64,000 nt of DNA, from contig CALZFC010000033.1 in NCBI GenBank assembly GCA_945643635.1, positions 3,190,001-3,254,000 on the forward strand. Reading direction: 5' to 3'. Positions 11,247-24,822 of the stretch are shown here, piece by piece. A program made the translations under genes and the position numbers. Origin of the DNA: Allodiplogaster sudhausi. Taxonomy: Eukaryota; Nematoda; Chromadorea; Rhabditida; Diplogasteridae. Positions within the stretch are counted from its first letter, which is position 1, and every line of letters begins with the position of its first letter. The notes below the pieces were generated by a model. That model was given only the letters and a program-made list of their open reading frames with translations, had not been told where the DNA came from and ran no database searches.

Positions 11247-12245
11247 TTGGCTTGAAACAACGTCAACATGATATCCTTTCACTTGAAGGGCCGTAAGGCC
11301 CAGTTAAATGAGGAAGTAAAAGGAAGGCATTCTCTTAAAGATATTGCTCTTATTGTTAATAGGTTCAAAGCTCCAGATGACTGTTTCTTGGTTTTTCAGG
11401 TGTACATATGTATGTACTGCATGCATTTTTGCTTTCTTTTCTTCATACAGATTATATTCTTGCTTTCTTTTCTGTGTGATTACATAGGTATGGTGAACAA
11501 TACGGAGCTGAATTCAAGTTTATCAAGTATAAATACTATAAACGAAATAGCAGTTAAGGAAGAGCAGTTCCCTCCTCCTTCTTCTTCTTCTCCAAGTCGA
11601 CATCTTTGTCGAGCTCCGCGTTGTCGAAGAAGCCGTCACCGTAAGTATCCGCCTTCTTGCTTAAAGAAAAGAGCATATCATCGTTATTAAAGTAAATATG
11701 TTCTCACCTAGGATTGAAGAGGCGCTCTTCCGTCTCCGTGAAGTGGCTGTCTGGAACTCCGGCGTGTGCCGTGTGAGTTTCCTCGGCCGATGTCTCCCTG
11801 TCGTTAGTCGCATCGACACGGTTGAGGATCTCTTTTTTCCCCCGTTCTAGGATATCACTACTTTCAATACTTTCTGAATCTGTCATTTTGCAACCCTCGT
11901 GCCGTAGACGACAACGAAAGCAAGCGAGGCGAAGACGAAGACGAGCCACGATGAGGCGAGCATCTGTAAGAGTTTATAATTAGATCAGAACAAGTTATCA
12001 TAAAGAGGGAGAGAAAGAAAAAATGCTTTACCCCATTGGTTTCCTTGCCTTTTTAAACAAAGAAGCCTTCCATTTTCAGAAATGTTATGGCTGCTCCATG
12101 GAGCCTTTTCTATTGTTGCATATTGCTTATCAATGTTCGCTCTCCTATGGTTTCTCATTTTGGCCCATAAGGAGACTGCACAACAAAGTCAACTAGACAG
12201 GAAAATACGGTTTGCTTCAATTCTTGATTCCAGAATCACCAACCA
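11247..12245. repeat. Right copy of the tandem duplication
   Basis: The part at 11247-11660 repeats 7575-7970, and the part at 11708-12245 repeats 10553-10990. The second part covers exon 1 and the 5' flank, including CCAATGGGG and TTTAAAA motifs on the minus strand. All internal EF-hand exons are absent from this copy, as if deleted after duplication of the whole gene. Confidence 0.85.
11554..11963 (-). pseudogene. Gutted second copy of the EF-hand gene
   Basis: Exon 1 (11708-11963) begins with the same signal-peptide codons as the intact gene. A net insertion of two bases near 11890 puts the frame into a TGA just after the signal peptide. The downstream part of the exon stays open in the original frame (DSESIESSDILERGKKEIL). 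It splices in phase to a last exon at 11554-11659 with one EF-like loop (DTYGDGFFDNAE) and a Lys/Glu-rich end. A product could only start at the internal ATG, without a signal peptide. I call it a probable pseudogene. Confidence 0.65.
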
Positions 12246-13023
12246 CAAGGCCGTTGGATGAATTGGCCTCAGGGATGTCCAAAGCGGGCAGAGTGGAAAA
12301 TTGAAGAATGAGTCCGACTGTTTCCTGTAGTCTCCCTTACAGGAAACCTCTAAACCATAGCCATTCCATATTTTCTCCACCTTTGACTCTTCATTTCAAT
12401 ATTAACATAACGTGTCACCTAGTCCGTCGTCTTCATCTATTAATCTCTTGTATTTGTTTACTCTACAAATATTATTTGCAAAATGGACATGATTATATCG
12501 ATTATCAAAAAAGACCTAAAAGATAAAATATAAACACAGAAGCATATGAATGTATGTATGTATGTGTGGTCATGTGTTTGTCATAGGGAAGAATGCGTTT
12601 GCCTTCATTCCGAATTCCCTTTATGATTGACTACTTCAACCTGATTCATTTGACATAAACAGGCTCTTGCATTCTCACAGTTTCCTATTTTGCTCACTGT
12701 CATATGCCAAACTTTTAACTGTTTTTAGCGTCTTTTAATTATTCTCTCAGCATAGCATAGCAGAGATGAATCGCTCGCGGTCAGGTAAAATCGCATATGA
12801 ATAAGAAAAAGGAATGACATCGGGGAAATAAGAACACATAAAAGAGGAAGGCGATGAAGCAAATGTGTCCAACCTTTTCTTTTCTTGTAAACCGCTCTTG
12901 CGCTCTTCCTTTTCTCACTCCAAAAAATATTCCAATACTTTTCTAAGGTTCTGCTAAGAAGAACCTTGGCATCGGTCGGCATTCTTTTATGTTTCACTTT
13001 GAAAATAAACCCTTTCGACAGGC
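12246..13023. other. Intergenic, no gene seen
   Basis: No phase-consistent exon set was found. AT-rich DNA with a short (ATGT)n patch near 12550-12565. It separates the duplicated EF-hand block from the mucin-like gene. Confidence 0.5.
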
Positions 13024-13470
13024 ATGCCACCACGACTGCTTCTTGTGTTCACACTTGGCTGTGCTGTCTTAGCTGTTTCACAATCATCCACTCGAGCAAG
13101 CACTTCTGATTTTACTCTTTCAACTGTCAGCGCAACTTTCTCCGAGACCTCCAGCTTTACGGGGCCAACTACTATCTCAACGACCACCAGCACAACTAAC
13201 TTTACAACGGTTAATAGCACCACGACTCCGACCAAGAACACGACAACCCCCTCAGCCTCCTCATTTAGCAGTTCAACGACATCCAGCACTACAACTCAGG
13301 CAAAGAATACGACCACCCCTTCATCCACCACTGTTAGCAGCTCCACCACGACCCTAACGACATCTTCTCCACCCACGACGACCACATCAGAAACCACTAC
13401 CAGCGACTCTTTAGGGCACGCCCTTCTGTGCTCGCTCGTACTTCTTCTCCTCCATCTCGCACTCATTTAA
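13024..13470 (+). CDS. Mucin-like, probably GPI-anchored surface protein
   Basis: A single-exon frame of 148 codons. Residues 1-18 (MPPRLLLVFTLGCAVLAV) form a signal peptide. About residues 20-130 are almost entirely Ser, Thr and Pro, with N-glycosylation sequons NFT, NST and NTT and recurring K/NNTTTPS-like blocks, as expected of a heavily O-glycosylated stalk. The last 18 residues are hydrophobic (LLCSLVLLLLHLALI) after a small-residue region, the layout of a GPI-attachment signal. There are no cysteines in the stalk. No enzyme or lectin domain is visible; a coat or cuticle-surface role is inferred from composition only. The ATG follows a TTTCGACAG acceptor-like site at about 13013-13021. 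Confidence 0.75.
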   Translation: MPPRLLLVFTLGCAVLAVSQSSTRASTSDFTLSTVSATFSETSSFTGPTTISTTTSTTNFTTVNSTTTPTKNTTTPSASSFSSSTTSSTTTQAKNTTTPSSTTVSSSTTTLTTSSPPTTTTSETTTSDSLGHALLCSLVLLLLHLALI

Positions 13471-14603
13471 TCCCATGTGAAGAGGAAGTAAACATAATAG
13501 ATCATCTTGCTCATTACCATATACGTTTAACTCAGACAATCTCAATCAGAAAACAAAGCTGCCAATAATAGCTTTAAACTGCATCAAATTTTGCTCATAT
13601 ATGAAGCTGTCAAAAATGTCCTGGTTTATCAATAAATGAGGTTGTCCGCTAGCTCGCTGGAAAATTATATTTTAAACATTTTATCGCTGAGTGCCAAGTG
13701 TTGCAATATCCTATCAATAGAAGACAAAATCGGAAAACTCATCACTATTATCTCATAATGTTGCAAGAAGAGGAAGAACGATAGGCAAAGGGTAGGGGAG
13801 AGGAGGGGGATGAGGAAGAGCGCAGAGACTATCCTCCCTTCGCTGGCGCTGCGCTGTTACTCAGCACTTTTCGCCCTTCTTGTGATTAGTTTTACATTAA
13901 AAATCACATTATTTCTCTTGAGAAAAATTTCCCCAGGAAATCTTGTCAAACTCACTTCATCTTCGTTCTCGGATAATGGAAACTGAAATTGTTGGTATTT
14001 TTATAGCTGACCGTATTTGGGTTTCGCGTGGGCACTTCGTACTGATTTCCTAGTCCTTGCATAAATTAAGGTTGAATAAATGTGAATATTAGGATAGGAA
14101 ACAGTTGCCAGAGTGGATTCATCACTCGGAAGACTCTCGTCGCCGTCTTAGCCTCTCCTCGTCTGGCTAAGAAGTGCAAAGCGGCCGGCCCAGCCCTGGC
14201 CCAACATTCCAGGATCCAAGAAAAGTCTGGCCGGCCCGTGGGCCCGGTCCCATTCGTTGAGTTCGGAGTCTCCTCCCGCTCGCTCCCCGAATCCAAAGAA
14301 GAGATAGGCTTCCCCTTCCGACACGTCAATCTCCATTGCCTCTGCCCACTTAGGAACGTCTATTCTAGCTCATCGATAAAGTTGTGTCTAAAAATTGTTT
14401 AATTGGTAGTCAATTAGCATATAACAAAGATCTGATTAGAATGCCGCTTCAATATGTGCAATTCCAAGAATGAAATGAAAAGTATGAGAACTCTCGAATC
14501 ATTTCAACCTTCTTTACTCGAGGCGAGTGGCTATTCGACCAGCAATTATACTTTTTCATTGAAGCTGAGAGAGCTTTTCGCCTTCATCCAACCTTCCATA
14601 GAG
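13471..14603. other. Intergenic with a GC-rich patch
   Basis: No gene supported. At about 14178-14255 lies a patch rich in GGCCGGCCC and GGGCCCGG words, like the ends of the mobile element at 18721-19134. No terminal repeats or target duplication could be recognised, so it may be a decayed fragment. Overlapping open frames on both strands here look like by-products of its GC content. Confidence 0.4.
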
Positions 14604-17246
<2,643 letters not shown>

Positions 17247-18197
17247 GAGGGTGATCTACCAGTTATCCTGCCTTTTCTGATAAATGGTCCATTCGTTCTC
17301 TCCTTTCTCTCCTCACACATCTAATTTGAAATTCCATCCAGAAATGCAAATGAATAACCCACTGCTACATTATACTCATATGGTGTAGATACATGAGATT
17401 TCTATGTCAATCATCTGGAAGGAGCAGACACTTCAATAATAGCAGCTCGACATTTTGTTGAAATTGATAATTTGACCTTTACCACATTTTCTCACTTCAC
17501 TTATTGAGACGGAACAGCCGACTCGAACTTCAGCAAGCTCCAATCACATTTCATCCAAACTTCCAGTGTAATATTCCTGTTTTTTCCTTTTATATTTTGT
17601 CAATTTTCTCTTAAAAGTGACAAAATGTACTTCGTTCATACATTTTAAAAGCATGAGCATGTTAGTATTTAGGTGGTGAAGGAGAGCATATCAGTATGGA
17701 GTGAGAGAGGAAGAGCATGCCAGTAGGGAGGGAGCAGCGGTGTCTAGCCATCAGCGTGAGCCATCAGAGATGAAGCAGTCGAATTCAGTGGTAGCCAGCC
17801 GCAAGGCTGTTCCTTCTTTGGAAGGGCAAGAGGAAAACTCTGCACGTGGGAATAAGTTGGAAAGCTGAATGACTTTGGGGGAGGAGTCAAGAGCGAAGCA
17901 TAACACTACCGTGCTATATGCTGAACCTCGTTTGCACCTTTTGAAAACCTTCTTTATATATTACTCTTATTAAAAACTGTTCCGTTTAAAAAGAATGCTT
18001 AATGTTTAGATGTGCAAGAACAAAATTAATATTTGACGGCTAGAAACACTTTCTCATATGCTGCGTATGCTTATCAATTAGATTAGAAATATTGGCACTG
18101 GGTATTTCTTGTTTAAATGGCACGGCTCAACCTCTCTCGAATCTATGGTTTTTTTCGGGTCGATAATTGAATGAACGGAACGATTACTTAATCAGAA
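17247..18197. other. Intergenic, no gene seen
   Basis: No phase-consistent exons. It lies between the end of the kinase gene and the start of the seven-helix receptor gene. Confidence 0.5.
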
Positions 18198-20830
18198 ATG
18201 GAAGATCCTACATCGATAGACGATCTGGTTCCCTTCCATCCTTCCTACTTTTCGTCAGTCATCAGAAATCTAGCATCGAAGGGATCCGGAGTGCTCACTG
18301 TTCTTCTGCTCTCTCTGATGATTCTTCGAAGGCCCCGTATTCTCAAGCAGTACAAGGTGCAGATTAAATTTCTACCTATATGCTTCCCTTATTAACTAAT
18401 GCTTTAATTCTAAGCCTTCCTTTAGCTTTCCGTGGTCTTCTTGACCTACGCTGGATTCGGTGTTACGATTCCTATTCTTGCTTTTAATGTCTTCATTTTC
18501 ATCGCTCTCACATGGACACCAGCACCATTGAAGGTTTTCTGCTGAATTTATTATTAATTAATTATAATGTCAGCTGGTTTAATTTAAAAAAAAACATGAA
18601 TATTATACAAATATGTGCATTTGTATGAAAGACACTTCTTGTTTCAGAGGCGTGTTCAGTCATGAAGCAAATCGCCAATGTAACGTGGGATGCTCAGCCT
18701 TCCGTCTGCTGTGTTAGTCTCAGAGGTGTCAACGGCCCGGCCCGGCCCATCCCGCGGGCCGGGCCGGCCCAATTTCCCAGGGCCTCTGAATCCTCGCTAG
18801 GAAAGTTCGATCACTCTTTGAATCCTCACGAAATTATGATATCGTTTCTTTTTGTTATTCTCTTACCTGTTAATCCTTTATTCCCTGCTCATTTGTTTAC
18901 AATGTAATAAAGTGAAGAGTCTTGTTAAACAGAATTTTATTGAACGAATTGGGCCAAATCGGGTTCAAAATACACTGTAGCTCACCGACTTTTTTAAACC
19001 TGAATTTTTGAAGATCGGGCTCAAACGGGCCGCGGCCGGGCCGGGCCCAAAATTCTAGGGCCCGGAAATGGATCGGGCCGGGCGGGCCGAGGCCTTGGGC
19101 CGGCCCAAAAATGTTGGGCCCGTTGACACCTCTGGTTAGTATGCACTTCATTTCTTTCCTGCACCCCTTTCAAAATATCGTGAGAATTAGATAGAAGAAA
19201 ATGTGCAATTTCCTTATCCAGCACAAATCTTGATCGGGTCATCACAGAATTAGGCATCTACAAGTAAAAAGTGTTCTGAATACGCCAATTTGGCAATATT
19301 CCATTTTAAATTAACTTGCTGTGTTCACTAAAAATGCAAGATGTATATGAGAGAAACGTTGAATTGTTTTGCTCAAAATTATTGCCTGTTAGGACAGCAG
19401 AAGGAGCACATTCTAAGTATGTAGGGATAATGATATACAGCGGAAGGTGTGCCGAACAAATATATGCGTAGTGTCTTGGTTTCATGCTACATATGCTGCG
19501 CGTTTCTCAAAATATCTTCTCATTTACTTCCTCCTTATTCTTCTTCTTCGGAAAATCAGGATAAAATAAGTACATATGTAGCTACCATCTGAGAGACTGG
19601 TAAGAAGATCGAGAGATATTATTGGTGTCCTCATTCGTGTGCAGGCCATCGCATTGGTTCGCTATATGACTGTGATTCGAGCGATGAACGTGAGTTTGAA
19701 GACGCTCTTTGCAGTTAACGGTTTACTTCTCATGCCATTGGTATGGTTTTTTAAACCGTTTCAGTCCGAGCATAATTTTTTTTAAATCTAATTTTTAAGC
19801 ATTTATAGATTTTCAATAATCAAATATATGTAACACTTTTGCCATTTCTCAGCTACTTTTTGCAATCGCTTCTCTGCTGTTCTTGCAAATTGCGGTGAAT
19901 GAAGAATGTCCATTCTTTATTACCATCAACTGGTCAGGCACACAGATCGTAAGCATGGATTTGCTTTTTTATCTCAATAATAAGGGATGCTAGCGTGTCT
20001 AATAGAGATACGATATGTATCTATGCATCTATGCATAGATACATATGTATTAATGAATGTACATAACTACATATATTGCTAACATCACTTCTTTAAGATT
20101 ATCATGTAAATATATTTAAGGTTTACAACAGTTTTCTATTCGTCCAAATAGTCGTTACACTATTATGCACTCTGTCGGTTTTGGTGTTTTTCCGGCGAGT
20201 GGCTCCACAGGATCGCGATTCTAGTTAGCCACGACGGTTTCAGCAGAGTTCAAAAGGGTTTTTAATTTGAAACTTCTATGCTGAAAGAATAACATTTGCA
20301 GGGAGTCATTCTAAGACTCAGCAACTACGCATTTCGATCGAACTTTTTGTTCAGTCGATTGTAGAAACTCTCTTCTTCGGGATGAACATCTCCTTTGGCA
20401 TACTTTTCCACTACGGTAATTGATCACGACTCATAAGAGATATTTTATCTTCTAACTTCATTCCCTTTTGACAGCCACGAGCCATTGAAATAAAGAATTA
20501 CCCGTTCGAGAGAGCTTCTATTAGAATAGTGCCTTGAGAAATAATGTGTTGGGCTATCTATAATTTTATATGCATGTAGTATCTCAACAATATGCTTGTT
20601 TCTTTGACTAGTCTATGATTTGAGCTCGTGAAAGACGTATCCTATACAGTTAGCAGTTCCTCTCTATTAATTTTAATCTGACAATGAGTAACGTCCATAC
20701 AAAGTAAATGACTTGAGTCTCCGTCATCCCACCTTGGGTGCTGACAGTCACGAACATCATCTCCTCTCTGCCGGCCTTCCTGAATCCGCTCATTGCCGCG
20801 ATGTTCATTCCCAGACTCCACTCCGAGTAG
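18198..20830 (+). CDS. Serpentine (seven-helix) G-protein-coupled receptor
   Basis: Eight exons in consistent phase: 18198-18356, 18426-18533, 18650-18712, 19645-19740, 19853-19948, 20121-20223, 20302-20415 and 20718-20830, giving 283 residues. Helix-like segments include VLTVLLLSLMILRR, VVFLTYAGFGVTIPIL, LFAIASLLFLQIAV, LFVQIVVTLLCTLSVLVFF and FVQSIVETLFFGMNISFGIL. RYMTV at the fourth exon fits the end of helix 3, paired cysteines (CC before it and NEEC later) could bridge outer loops, and FLNPLIAAMFIPRL at the end fits helix 7. The length is short but typical of nematode chemoreceptors; I cannot choose a subfamily. A sensory role is inferred. Intron 3 carries a hAT-type MITE whose target duplication begins with the splice donor. 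Confidence 0.75.
18721..19134. mobile_element. hAT-type MITE, 414 bp, in the receptor gene
   Basis: The element begins CAGAGGTGTCAACGG and ends with its exact reverse complement (15-bp terminal inverted repeats). It is flanked by GTTAGTCT (18713-18720) and GTTAGTAT (19135-19142), an 8-bp target duplication with one mismatch. Both ends carry GC-rich subterminal words such as GGCCCGGCC. An 8-bp duplication and CAGAGGTG-type termini are hallmarks of the hAT superfamily. No transposase is encoded, so movement would need a partner elsewhere. Confidence 0.85.
20013..20046. repeat. Perfect 16-bp inverted repeat in an intron
   Basis: ATATGTATCTATGCAT (20013-20028) is followed, after two bases, by its exact reverse complement (20031-20046). 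It lies in the receptor intron between 19949 and 20120, amid other TATG/ATGT simple sequence. Confidence 0.85.
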
Positions 20831-22386
20831 AACTCCTTTCGTCAGTTCTCTCACACAGAGAAGAAAAGACTTTGTAAGTTCGGTCGCAATTGTTCCGAAA
20901 AAAGTTCGGACATTAAAAGTTCGCGGGACACATGTTTCCACCCATGTAACAATTAGTTCCAAACGGTGCTCGAACTTTGAAAAGTTACCATTGTTCCGAT
21001 TTTTTTAACCAGTCCATTGAATCTAAATTTCGAACTCTAGTACAACGGCGCAGAAATACGGTCAAACATGCAGATGCATGAATTTTTTGGAATACATTGT
21101 TGCTCGCATCAGTTTTATTTGTTAAATCAACGTTTGTTTTGCAAATTTCTTTCGCTTTCAGGCAGTTTTCGTCGTCACGAGAGAAGGAAGAAGACGAAGT
21201 ATAGCAAGAGGCGTCCGCGCTCACTTACTCAAGACGGGTACCGAGCAGCTACTTGGCTGCGCACTCGCTTATATCTGGTTGGTTTTAATAAATTTTTTTC
21301 AAATGAAGTATTTAAAGATGAAGCCTAGTTTGTAAGTGATTATTGAAGTTTCTTTGCATTGCTTACTTGGTTTTGTATTGCATTTTATTTAAATCTGAGC
21401 ATTTATCTTTTTACTTTCAGATAGGTTGTCATAGAAGAACGTTGCCGAGCAGCGTAGGCGGGAGCTGATCATCGTCGACATCTTCCCGTATTCACAGGTT
21501 TGATTTTAAGCAAACAATCGAACAAATTCTGTAATGACTCTGAATAATATTCGCTGTTGTCTATTTGCAAAAAAAAACTCATCGTCTTTTAAGCGATAAA
21601 TGTGATTTATTTGGTTAAATATTACTAGCACATGGATCACAGTTGATTCTTAGATGTTTGGCGATGGTGGGAGTCAAGGGACTTGGCGCAAGCAGTTTAA
21701 TTCATAGTTCTGTGCGCAATATTCTTTTGAATGGTGTTAAGTTTCGTATGCCGTGTGCGGCCTTTTAAAGGTTCCAACACATGCAGATACCGATGCACTT
21801 TAACAGAAAAGCTTAGAAAGCACAATTATTTAGTCTAAAATAGCCGAGTTTATTTTTTGTATTATTGTAGAGAACGCAGTGGTGGCTTCTGGCCTGGCAA
21901 AGCTTCTTCTCAACTGCTTCCTCTTTTCCTGATGAAGAGTAACTAGGACTCAGTCTTCATTGCGTAAGGAGCGAGAAGATTCGCGTCGACTTCCATGGAT
22001 ATGAACAGGTAAATATAATTTTTATTGACAAAATAGAGCAATGGATTTTACTGGAATTTTGCGTTCTGTTTTGTTAACAAGCCTGTCCAGAGCTCATAAA
22101 ATGTACCGTACTTTATAGTCCGAGTTCGTGACTGCTCTTTTCAAAGGATTACGGTTGGAGATGCCTGGAGTTAGTTGGATGATAGAGATGTTATCTTATA
22201 TTCATGCCGTAATAGTTTTTTTATTGCTTATTTTAACCCGATTTCTTCTATTTCTTTTTATTCCACTCCAGAATCCTTTTGAAAAGAAGCGTCGATGTTA
22301 TCTTATATTCATGCCGTTATAGTTAGGGCTCTTTTTTTACTCAATTTTTTCCTTTTACATTTCTCTTCTTCTTCTCCTTCTCCAGA
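20831..22386. other. Intergenic with repeat fragments and unassigned exon-like pieces
   Basis: No complete gene can be built. Coding-looking pieces flanked by splice-like signals occur near 21163-21205, 21454-21498 and 21975-22008 but do not share a recognisable family. At about 20870-21005 is a segment with TTAAAAGTTCGCGGG and GTTCCGA words that partly resemble 24600-24745. A direct repeat GATGTTATCTTATATTCATG occurs near 22188 and 22293. Confidence 0.4.
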
Positions 22387-23982
22387 ATGCACTCGATCTG
22401 CGCGCGTGCCAACGCCATTTTCGCCCTCATGCTGTGGGTGCTGACCGCGGTGACGCTCGGCTGCTTCTTCTCCACGGTCTTCCTCGATTACACGACGAGT
22501 GGCAAGATTGAAGTCGGCGAGATCAAAGTGTACGTTTCGTGTGGCGATTCCTGCTTGTTTCCGTAAAGTGGAAAAAGGTGGTCCGAGGGTCCCACAAAAT
22601 GAGGCTTCCGAAGGCCTCAAAAAAAGGGTGAGTAAGCCAAAAATGTAAATTTTTTTTCGTAAAAAATTGAGTTGGTTAGCCAAAAAGTTGAATTTTCGGG
22701 TCTCAAAAATTGAGTGGGTAGTCCGGTTCGGACCCCCCTTTTATTCCCTGTTTCCGTATATCAAAATGAACTTGATTCCCGCCAACAGCAACAAAATATA
22801 AGAGAACTTTCAAATCATTGGACGGTTCTGTCAAGGTATCTTTGCATCGTCTGCCATTCTTATTGCTTATACTTTTCAGTACAGTTTAGAGTATCCTTAC
22901 TCAAAATTCCTCTTACTCTTACTTAAACTACCACACTACTTTACAACTTTTCTGTGACAATGTGGAGTACCCCTACTTTAATTGCCCTTAGTTAGGTGCC
23001 CATTCTTTAAAGGAGGTATCCGGGGAATAATTAACCTACGTTCTTTTCTTCATAAACATGTTCATCTTGGCCTAAAACATGAATCCAGAAAGTTTGAGCG
23101 ATTTTCTTCCATTACATTCTGAGCAGTTGTAACGTGAAAACTGGTGGGTAGAGTATTAGCTACGGTAGGTCAGAGCCGCCCACCTATTTCACATGTTCTC
23201 TCGACCGAGAGACAGGCAACTTTATGAGCGCGCGCATTCAAACTCGTTCTCTAGAGCTACTGTAGAATTCTTCGCCGGTTACTTCCTTTAAGTACCTCTA
23301 AGTAACCCTTTCCTTAGAATACCCCTCCATTTCCAGTCGCAAGATCGCCGACTACGCTTCTGAGAGTGGCCATGCTGACGTTGCTCACCTCGACTTCTCG
23401 CTCGCCGTCGATGTCTCCAAGGCCTTCAACTGGAACGTCAAGCAGCTCTTCCTCTATCTCGTCGCCGAGTATGAGACGCCCGCTCATGTTAGAGGATTTT
23501 AATTACAATTAGTTGGACTTAATTTGTTAGAATTCTACTTTTGTTTACTTACTTGTTCAGATTACTGTTTATATCATTCCCACTCATATGTTAAAGAATT
23601 TATTTGCTCTCTTTGTTTACTTTTATAGCTTTCTTTAGCACGCTTCTATATTTATAGATCTCAATCCATTTCACGCCCCCCTCCTTCCTACAGTATCCCT
23701 TCCTTTTCCAGAAGGTCAACCAGGTCGTCATCAGGGACGAGATTGTGCATCGTGCCGAGCGCGTTGTCATCGACGAACGCAAGACGCGTCCCGAGTACTG
23801 GTATATCTTCTGTGTAAAATACATTTCTTCTTTGTAAAATATTTTCAAGGGTGATTTGTGCGCAACATTTTGAAGTTACCATATAGTTTATTTTTCTTCT
23901 CTTTCAGGAGTTCCTCAGCAAGGCAGACCACGCGCAGTTCGAACGGGAGAAGCAGATGCGAGCTCTGGGCCGTAAGCAATAG
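22387..23982 (+). CDS. SPCS3: Signal peptidase complex 22/23 kDa subunit (SPC22/23) with an atypical C terminus
   Basis: Exons 22387-22529, 23337-23487, 23712-23813 and 23908-23982 join in phase to 156 codons. Residues from MHSICARANAIFALMLWV through LGCFFSTVFLDYTTSGKI match the N-terminal membrane anchor of SPC22/23. FNWNVKQLFLYLVAEYET and VNQVVIRDEIVHRA match its conserved lumenal core. This subunit stabilises the ER enzyme that removes signal peptides. The usual final third, with its NVTL...WNV.P.AG stretch, is absent; a short charged end (EFLSKADHAQFE) takes its place. Either the last exons diverged, this is a truncated paralogue, or the last exon is mispredicted. Start and core are secure; the end is not. 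Confidence 0.75.
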
Positions 23983-24548
23983 GAAGGAGTGTGTAATTAA
24001 TTACTATTTTTCTGCCCATATCCTTTCTTTATTTGTTCTGCAAATCAATCTGGTTTGAGAAAGTGTAGCCGTATTAACTTTTCAGTCAGAAATCTCTTTC
24101 GTAGAGGCTATTTTGGTGATCTATAACTAAAAAGCGAGGGTTTAGGTGATAATTCTCGCTCCTTTTTCCGTCTTTTCTATTCCCCATATGTTATCGTCTT
24201 TTATTTTGTTCTGTCCATTGTTTTCTCTCCGATCCATAAGCCACTCAAGCTTTAAGATGGCACCGCTATTCCAGCGTACTGTTATGCATAAAGATTATCA
24301 ATAGAATACCATTCCCCTCCTCAAATCGCCTTTCCCACTTTTACGAGTTCATTTTTTTCATTGCCACTTACATTTGTTCCAAGTTGTCTTCCTTGTTGTT
24401 GATTTTTCTGTTGGTTTTACGGTGTTTTCCTGCCATTGAATTAACCTTATTAAAAAGGATTTAGCACATGTCTGATTTGAAACATTTTATTGACATGCAA
24501 CACTGAATTGGGAATATGCAAGCAAGAAAGCAAAAAAAATCAATCTCC

Positions 24549-24598
24549 GTTCGTTACTGCTCGCCCCGGCTGCCTAGCCGGGGCGAGCAGTAACGAAC
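24549..24598. repeat. Perfect 23-bp hairpin with a 4-nt loop
   Basis: The arm at 24549-24571 (GTTCGTTACTGCTCGCC and on) is exactly reverse-complementary to 24576-24598, with loop GCCT. It lies downstream of the SPC22/23 gene and next to a second inverted repeat. Its GC-rich stem would be very stable in RNA or as a cruciform. Confidence 0.9.
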
Positions 24599-24628
24599 AT
24601 GGGTGGGAGCAATTTGTTCCTTTCACTT

Positions 24629-24744
24629 GTTACCGCGCTGGTAACTTTTAAATGGAACAACTAAAAGTTCGCGGGGCGAAACAATATTGCTCCGTAGTGA
24701 ATTCGGAACAATATGTTCCGCGTAATTGTTACCAGCGCGGTAAC
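24629..24744. repeat. Element-like segment with 17-bp inverted ends
   Basis: GTTACCGCGCTGGTAAC (24629-24645) and its exact reverse complement GTTACCAGCGCGGTAAC (24728-24744) bound a 116-bp segment containing AAAAGTTCGCGGG and GGAACAA/TTGTTCC words. Each end is itself an imperfect palindrome. It could be a small non-autonomous element; no clear target duplication was seen. Confidence 0.6.
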
Positions 24745-24776
24745 TTTCTTCTCTGTGTGCTCTTGCTTTCATTCCC

Positions 24777-24778
<2 letters not shown>

Positions 24779-24820
<42 letters not shown>
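24779..24820. repeat. (CT)n microsatellite
   Basis: A pure CT run between the inverted repeats and the LINE, in intergenic DNA. Confidence 0.9.

Positions 24821-24822
<2 letters not shown>

Noticed and set aside
11268..11557. Plus-strand two-exon gene starting MISFHLKGRKAQLNEE, with a similar copy at 7582
   Set aside because: Exon 1 ends in phase zero (CAG then GTGTAC), and the next acceptor gives GTA TGG TGA, an immediate stop. The similarity of the two copies is explained by the segmental duplication.
14066..14402. Open frames on both strands near the GC-rich patch
   Set aside because: No splice partners and no family; the GC words are repeat-like.
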